Source: Mucilaginibacter sp. OK283 (GTDB lineage: Bacteria; Bacteroidota; Bacteroidia; Sphingobacteriales; Sphingobacteriaceae). Taken from it: a stretch of DNA of 64,000 nucleotides. The stretch spans positions 267,246-331,245 of the forward strand of contig NZ_FODR01000009.1 in assembly GCF_900110415.1 (NCBI RefSeq), read 5' to 3'. Under the pieces are notes generated by a model, which worked only from the letters and a program-made list of their open reading frames with translations, searched no databases and was not told the origin of the DNA. The stretch's first letter is position 1. Each line of letters begins with the position of its first letter. Positions 59,667 to 64,000 of this stretch are shown one piece after another. A program made the translations under genes and the position numbers.

Positions 59667-61217
59667 ATGACAAAAGAAATTGAAATAGTATGCTCTCCCG
59701 GGCAGCATGAAGATGAGGCTGTAATTAAACGCCTTGCGGCGGCAGCTTTAAATATGCAGCCGCAGAAACTATCGGCCGTAAAAGTGTTAAAACGATCTAT
59801 AGATGCCCGTGGCCGTAAAGTGGTTTACCGCATGATGGTGCAGGTGTTTATTGATGAGCCCTATAATCCCGAAATTTTTACTGTAAATTATCCCGACGTG
59901 CAGTTTGGCCGCCCGGTTATTATAGTAGGCGCAGGCCCGGCGGGCATCTTTGCTGCATTGCAATGCATTGAGCTGGGATTAAAACCAGTGATACTGGAGC
60001 GGGGCAAAGATGTTAAACAACGCAGGCGCGATTTGGCCAATATTAACAAACAGGGCCTGGTTAACCCCGAATCAAATTATTGCTTTGGCGAGGGTGGGGC
60101 CGGTACCTACTCTGATGGTAAGCTGTACACCCGATCTACCAAGCGCGGCGATGTAAACCAGGTGCTCAAAATGTTTGTTGCCCATGGGGCAGATGAAGAT
60201 ATATTAATAGATGCCCGCCCGCATATTGGAACCAACAAGCTCCCCCAGATTATTACCGCCATGCGCGAAACGATACTAAATGCAGGCGGCGAGTTTTTGT
60301 TTGATAGCAAAGTGACAGCCTTACTGGTTGAGTTTGGAAAGATAAAAGGCGTAAAACTGGCCAGCGGCGAAAAAATGACCGCTGATGCCGTAATCCTGGC
60401 AACGGGCCACTCGGCAAGGGATGTGTTTGAAATGCTGCATCATCAAAATATACTGATAGAAGCCAAGCCATTTGCTTTGGGTGTGCGTATAGAACATCCG
60501 CAGGAAATAATTGACCGCGCCCAATACCATTGCGAAAACCGTGGTCCGGATTTGCCGCCATCCTATTATAATTTGGTTGAGCAGGTAGAGGATAGGGGCG
60601 TATTTTCGTTTTGTATGTGTCCCGGCGGTATTATAGCGCCCTGTGCAACCGCCGAAAATGAAATTGTGGTAAACGGCTGGAGCCCTTCAAAGCGGAATAA
60701 CCCATTCGCCAATTCAGGTACAGTAGTACAGATTAATATGGAAGATGTGGCCGGCAATGACATCGATCCATTCAAAATGCTCAACTTTCAGCACGAGGTG
60801 GAACGCGCCGCTTTTAAAGCTGGCGGCGGCAGCCTGGTTGCACCGGGTCAGCGTATGGTCGATTTTGTGGAAGGGCGTTTGTCAAATGATCTGCCCGTAA
60901 ACTCCTACCTGCCGGGCACAAAGAGTATCGAATTGAAGGAGGTGTTACCCGATTGGATTCACAAACGTCTGCAAAAAGCGTTGCCAGCTTTTGGCCGGAA
61001 GATGAAGGGCTATTATACCAACGAGGCGATTTTGGTGGGGGTAGAGTCGCGCACGTCATCGCCGGTAAAAATTCCCAGGGATAAAGAAACTTTGCAGCAC
61101 CCACAGGTTAAAGGATTATTTCCGTGTGGAGAAGGGGCCGGTTACGCTGGTGGCATTATTTCTGCTGCTATTGATGGTGTTAACTGTGCGCTGGCCGCTT
61201 TAAAAATATTAGCATGA
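59667..61217 (+). CDS. FAD-dependent oxidoreductase (COG2509-type)
   Basis: The 516-residue protein has an N-terminal domain (about 1-85, alpha/beta) and the FAD-binding fold VIIVGAGPAGIFAALQCIELGLKPVILERG (about 90-119), the FGEGGAGTYSDGKLYTRSTKRG segment, a second dinucleotide part (VILATGHSARDVFEMLHHQNI) and the C-terminal GLFPCGEGAGYAGGIISAAIDG. It belongs to the uncharacterised FAD-dependent dehydrogenases; the substrate is unknown. The DinB gene overlaps its stop by 4 bases, so it starts a three-gene operon. Confidence 0.93.
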   Translation: MTKEIEIVCSPGQHEDEAVIKRLAAAALNMQPQKLSAVKVLKRSIDARGRKVVYRMMVQVFIDEPYNPEIFTVNYPDVQFGRPVIIVGAGPAGIFAALQCIELGLKPVILERGKDVKQRRRDLANINKQGLVNPESNYCFGEGGAGTYSDGKLYTRSTKRGDVNQVLKMFVAHGADEDILIDARPHIGTNKLPQIITAMRETILNAGGEFLFDSKVTALLVEFGKIKGVKLASGEKMTADAVILATGHSARDVFEMLHHQNILIEAKPFALGVRIEHPQEIIDRAQYHCENRGPDLPPSYYNLVEQVEDRGVFSFCMCPGGIIAPCATAENEIVVNGWSPSKRNNPFANSGTVVQINMEDVAGNDIDPFKMLNFQHEVERAAFKAGGGSLVAPGQRMVDFVEGRLSNDLPVNSYLPGTKSIELKEVLPDWIHKRLQKALPAFGRKMKGYYTNEAILVGVESRTSSPVKIPRDKETLQHPQVKGLFPCGEGAGYAGGIISAAIDGVNCALAALKILA

Positions 61218-61699
61218 CAATTTCTGAAAAACTGAGTACCGAATTGCAAAAGATACTATCGGGCGATGCCTGGTATGGTTCGCCTGTTTATGATATAGTA
61301 GAAAGCATCGGCTTCGAGGCCGCCTACGAAAAGCCGCCTGGATCTGTCCATAACATAGCCGAAATCGTTTTACACATGATAGCCTGGACAGAAGAAGTAA
61401 TGGATAGGATGAATGGGCTTACGGCTGGCATACCCACAAGTGGCGACTGGCCCGAAACCGGTGCGCCTGACGAACAAAAATGGCAAAACTATGTTGATGA
61501 TTTAAAGCTGGTGAACGTAAATTTGATTGGCATTATCCAGAACTTCCCGCAGGAACAATGGGATGAGTCGATAAAAGACGAACGGAACCGCGAGATGGGA
61601 ACAGGTGTGAGCTATGAAGAATTGATTAACGGACTTATTCAGCATCATATTTACCACTCCGGCCAAATTGCTTTATTAAACAGGATAATCAATGGCTGA
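61214..61699 (+). CDS. DinB-family protein
   Basis: The 161-residue protein has the DinB four-helix bundle with the metal-ligand pattern IAEIVLHMIAW (His about 53) and LIQHHIYHSGQIALLNRI (His about 143 and 147). Family members are thought to be thiol transferases; no substrate is known. It overlaps the FAD gene by 4 bases and the next gene by 8 bases, which indicates strict co-translation. It may use a low-molecular-weight thiol. Confidence 0.92.
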   Translation: MTISEKLSTELQKILSGDAWYGSPVYDIVESIGFEAAYEKPPGSVHNIAEIVLHMIAWTEEVMDRMNGLTAGIPTSGDWPETGAPDEQKWQNYVDDLKLVNVNLIGIIQNFPQEQWDESIKDERNREMGTGVSYEELINGLIQHHIYHSGQIALLNRIING

Positions 61700-62057
61700 T
61701 AAAAAGACACTTATATTAGGAGCAACGCCCGATACCGGCCGGTACGCAAATCTTGCAGCCAACAGGTTGGTTGGTCATGGGCATAGCATAGTTAATGTAG
61801 GCATAAAAACAGGCGAGGTTGCCGGTGTGCCTATCGAGAAGCCCGAAACCATTCATAATGATATTGATACGGTTACTTTATATGTTGGTCCTCAAAATCA
61901 ACCGCCGTTATATGACTATATATTAAAAACACACCCCAAGCGAATCATCTTTAACCCTGGTACCGAAAATTCTGAACTCAGGCGCATGGCCACTGAAAAA
62001 GGAATTGAAACAGAGTATGCATGTACACTGGTGCTGTTATCAATAGGGCAGTATTAA
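61692..62057 (+). CDS. CoA-binding domain protein
   Basis: The 121-residue protein has a CoA_binding_2-type Rossmann fold (TLILGATPDTGRYANLAANRLVGHGHSIVNVG at the front, later TVTLYVGPQNQPPLYDYILKTHPKRIIFNPG and ELRRMATEKGIETEYACTLVLL). It overlaps the DinB gene by 8 bases and closes the operon. Function is unknown; it probably binds CoA or a nucleotide. A palindromic repeat starts two bases after its stop. Confidence 0.92.
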   Translation: MADKKTLILGATPDTGRYANLAANRLVGHGHSIVNVGIKTGEVAGVPIEKPETIHNDIDTVTLYVGPQNQPPLYDYILKTHPKRIIFNPGTENSELRRMATEKGIETEYACTLVLLSIGQY

Positions 62058-62058
62058 A

Positions 62059-62146
62059 AGCCCCCTAACCCCCTGAAGGGGGAATAAAAGTTTGCAGTTA
62101 ATAACTGTGTTATCAAAAGACTCCCCCTTCAGGGGGCTGGGGGGCT
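62059..62146. repeat. full palindromic GC-rich element overlapping the end of the RsmF-type gene
   Basis: The left arm starts AGCCCCCTAACCCCCTGAAG and the right arm reads CTCCCCCTTCAGGGGGCTGG, ending GGGGCT at 62146, separated by about 35 bases. The stop codon and last residues of the methyltransferase gene (62129-62146) lie in the right arm. Confidence 0.9.
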
Positions 62147-63508
62147 CGAAAATATCCTGATCTCTTTGGGGTAATAATTATTAATCCTATTTGGCAATAG
62201 CTTAGCCCATCCTAAGGCCTGTCCCTCGTAGTTCATCAGGCTCCAGCCCTTTTCCATAGGGTTTAGGTCGATGTTGTCTCGGCGCAGATACTGAATAGCC
62301 TGGTCGTAGGTAAGTTCCGTTTGTAAAACCGCGTCTTTATTAATAATAGTACTTAAAGCCAGCTCATGGTCGGGTATTAAATCTTTCCCCATTAACTTAC
62401 CAACCCGCACGCCCGATTTTTTGAGGTATAGATGCCGTTGTAAAATATTCAGACTTTCTTTATGTGCGCGGTTAATCGCCAGCCAATCTTCGTTCACTTT
62501 AAAATAATAGTAGTCGTCCGGGTTGTTAATATATGCTTTTATCTGGTCAATTTCCTTGCTGCTTATTTTTTGCTGCATGTTGTTTTTAAAGGTGCCCAGT
62601 TCGCCGGTGTTGGTTCTCTTTTTAAGGCACGATGCAAATAGCCCCTCACCCTTAACCTTGCCCGGATAAAAGCGGTATCCCCATGCCTTTTTATCGTGCG
62701 ATTGCGTTTCTACAATACCCCACTCCTTATATATAGGTATACGTACGCTTTCCAAATCAAATTCAAGGCAAAGCCAATCCAGTATATCTTCGTTTTCCTG
62801 GTGCGAGTAAGAGCAGGTACTATATATAAGGTATCCGTCTTCTTTTAAGGCAGGGAGTATATCGGCCAGGATCCGTTCCTGCCGCTGGTGACACAATTCC
62901 ACATTGGCCTCCGACCACTCGTTCATTGCCTGCGGATCTTTACGAAACATGCCCGAGCCCGAACATGGTGCATCAACCAGGATAATATCGAAAAAGCTTT
63001 TTAACCGCCCAATGTCTTTCGGATCGTTATTGCTCACTATTACGTTTGCCTGGCCCCAACGGCTAAGGTTATCTGTTAATACAGGTACGCGTGTTTTAAT
63101 AATTTCGTTGGCAACCAGCAAATCATTGGCATTAATGGCCGAATTAAGGAGTGTGCTTTTGCCACCTGGAGCAGCGCAAAGGTCAAGTACTTTTATCGCG
63201 TCATCTATATTAGGGCGGATATGTTTTAATATATGGTCGATAAACATAGACGATGCCTCCTGTACATAATAGCACCCGGCATGAAAAAGCGGGTCGAAAG
63301 TGAAGGATGGGCGGGTGTTTAAATAAAATCCATCGCTACACCAGGCTACTTGTTCATCTGTTTTTAATGATGGATGCTTGAAAGGATTAAGCCTTATAGA
63401 GGTAGGCGCATCAGTAATTTGATGTGCCTGGATAAAATTTTCTTCGTCAAATCCATTTTCTGCGCTTAAGGTTTGCAGGAAATTATCGGGGAACTGTTGC
63501 TCATTCAT
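62129..63508 (-). CDS. RsmF/RsmB-type rRNA (cytosine-C5)-methyltransferase
   Basis: The 459-residue protein methylates cytosine in 16S rRNA using S-adenosylmethionine. It has the SAM-binding motif VLDLCAAPGGKS (about 107-118), the catalytic motifs VDAPCSGSGMFR (Cys in PCS) and YSTCSYSHQENED (second Cys), and a C-terminal RsmF-like RNA-binding region (about 300-450, NPMEKGWSLMNYEGQALGWAKLLPNRINNYYPKEIRIF). The last residues SSPPAP and the stop codon come from a palindromic repeat. The ATG at 63508 is followed by MNEQQFPDNF. An AT-rich dyad precedes the gene. Confidence 0.94.
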   Translation of the reverse strand: MNEQQFPDNFLQTLSAENGFDEENFIQAHQITDAPTSIRLNPFKHPSLKTDEQVAWCSDGFYLNTRPSFTFDPLFHAGCYYVQEASSMFIDHILKHIRPNIDDAIKVLDLCAAPGGKSTLLNSAINANDLLVANEIIKTRVPVLTDNLSRWGQANVIVSNNDPKDIGRLKSFFDIILVDAPCSGSGMFRKDPQAMNEWSEANVELCHQRQERILADILPALKEDGYLIYSTCSYSHQENEDILDWLCLEFDLESVRIPIYKEWGIVETQSHDKKAWGYRFYPGKVKGEGLFASCLKKRTNTGELGTFKNNMQQKISSKEIDQIKAYINNPDDYYYFKVNEDWLAINRAHKESLNILQRHLYLKKSGVRVGKLMGKDLIPDHELALSTIINKDAVLQTELTYDQAIQYLRRDNIDLNPMEKGWSLMNYEGQALGWAKLLPNRINNYYPKEIRIFSSPPAP

Positions 63509-63512
63509 ATAC

Positions 63513-63528
63513 TTTGTAAATATACAAA
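63513..63528. promoter_or_regulatory. dyad upstream of the methyltransferase gene
   Basis: TTTGTA and TACAAA are perfect arms around AATA, 5 bases before the start codon. It may be an operator or part of the promoter; nothing further can be said. Confidence 0.4.
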
Positions 63529-63743
63529 TTAGGTATATGCTATTGTTTATAAGATATTCGGGCGCTGTTGGGGTTTATTTAACGTTAGTTTACAGTTACT
63601 TGTAGAATTGTTTTAATTATTTGAAAATTTCTCTTGGTTGGTAAGTGGTTTTCTGTGTACATTTGTGGCCGCTCCAGAAAAAGGGCGTTGTTTTTTGAAG
63701 AGTTAGCGAATAAAAAAAAGATCAAAAAGAGTGAAATTATCAC

Positions 63744-63774
63744 TTGTTAAATCAAATTAAAATTCGCACTTTTG
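63744..63774 (+). promoter_or_regulatory. upstream rRNA-type promoter P1
   Basis: TTG (63744-63746), a 20-nt spacer and CACTTTTG (63767-63774) match the Bacteroidota consensus with one mismatch (C for T at the first base of the -7 box). The following CAACCC also occurs after the HU -7 box. Confidence 0.6.
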
Positions 63775-63847
63775 CAACCCGCAATCGAAGAGGAAGATCA
63801 AGTGAAAATGATCGGTTTCGGGTCTCCAAAAAAAAGAAAAAATAAGT

Positions 63848-63878
63848 TTTGGAAAAGTAAAAAGGAATACTACCTTTG
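63848..63878 (+). promoter_or_regulatory. downstream rRNA-type promoter P2
   Basis: TTTG (63848-63851), exactly 19 nt and TACCTTTG (63871-63878) match the Bacteroidota consensus perfectly. It is the best promoter in the window. Confidence 0.75.
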
Positions 63879-64000
63879 CAGACCCAAACGGAGGGTTGTT
63901 CGGAAGAGCAAAAGAAGTTAAAAAGCCGGAGCGATTCCGGTAATAGAAATGACAAATCAGACAAGGTAACTTGTAAAGATTATATAGCGGATTCGGATGA

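Larger units (their letters stand above)
63509..64000. other. rRNA operon promoter and leader region (no gene inside the window)
   Basis: No coding region is convincing in the last 492 bases. The features are two Bacteroidota-type promoters in tandem (separate entries) and GC-rich leader sequence (about 63880-64000) as expected ahead of a 16S rRNA gene, which would begin to the right of the window. Confidence 0.5.

Overview
The window is a chromosomal segment of a member of the Bacteroidota, most likely family Sphingobacteriaceae and close to Mucilaginibacter or Pedobacter. The evidence is the set of Bacteroidota-type promoters (TTTG, about 19-20 nt, TAnnTTTG), the lineage-typical families (DUF4270, DUF4920, GH92, TonB-dependent receptor, AURKAIP1/COX24-type mini-protein), a type 2 IleRS, a 938-residue CarB and the panD-panC-GlgA-like-DUF4270-glmS gene order. 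Most genes are ordinary core genes. No phage, integrase, IS transposase, tRNA or CRISPR array was seen.

Layout. 1-10 kb: a partial LTA-synthase-like sulfatase, a candidate structured RNA, the ileS-traR-lspA operon, two tiny membrane proteins, a divergent SDR enzyme and an RND/MMPL exporter. 10-16 kb: a DPP IV-type peptidase flanked by two penicillin-binding-like serine hydrolases. 16-22 kb: ssb, mutY, then HU, a TPR protein, a 29-residue basic ribosomal-type protein, RNase G and an Rpn-type nuclease. 22-27 kb: a tightly coupled module (small protein ending CPPNCP, multi-TM protein, histidine kinase, NarL-type regulator) divergent from two hypothetical genes across an operator-like region. 27-38 kb: DUF1569, isochorismatase-like, two Crp/Fnr regulators, radA, an NHL lipoprotein, carB and a sterol desaturase-like enzyme. 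38-47 kb: lipoprotein, TonB-like protein, pantothenate genes, truncated GlgA-like protein, DUF4270, glmS and oxyR. 47-55 kb: a siderophore receptor with PepSY reductase, a DUF433/DUF5615 pair, NUDIX, and TPM/LemA genes. 55-64 kb: GH92 mannosidase, an ECF sigma factor, an FAD protein/DinB/CoA-binding operon, an RsmF-type methyltransferase, and finally tandem rRNA-type promoters pointing off the right edge.

The most unusual property is a high load of small dispersed palindromic and heptameric repeats between genes. Several have entered coding sequence: an in-frame insert in radA, a heptamer run in ileS, the 3' end of the RsmF-type gene and the start region of a lipoprotein gene. Other points worth following are an IleRS with a swapped GIHH signature (linked to mupirocin hyper-resistance), enzymes lacking canonical catalytic residues (SDR, isochorismatase), a conserved-looking but truncated glycogen synthase, and the CPPNCP/multi-TM/two-component module, which is the best candidate for an undescribed system.
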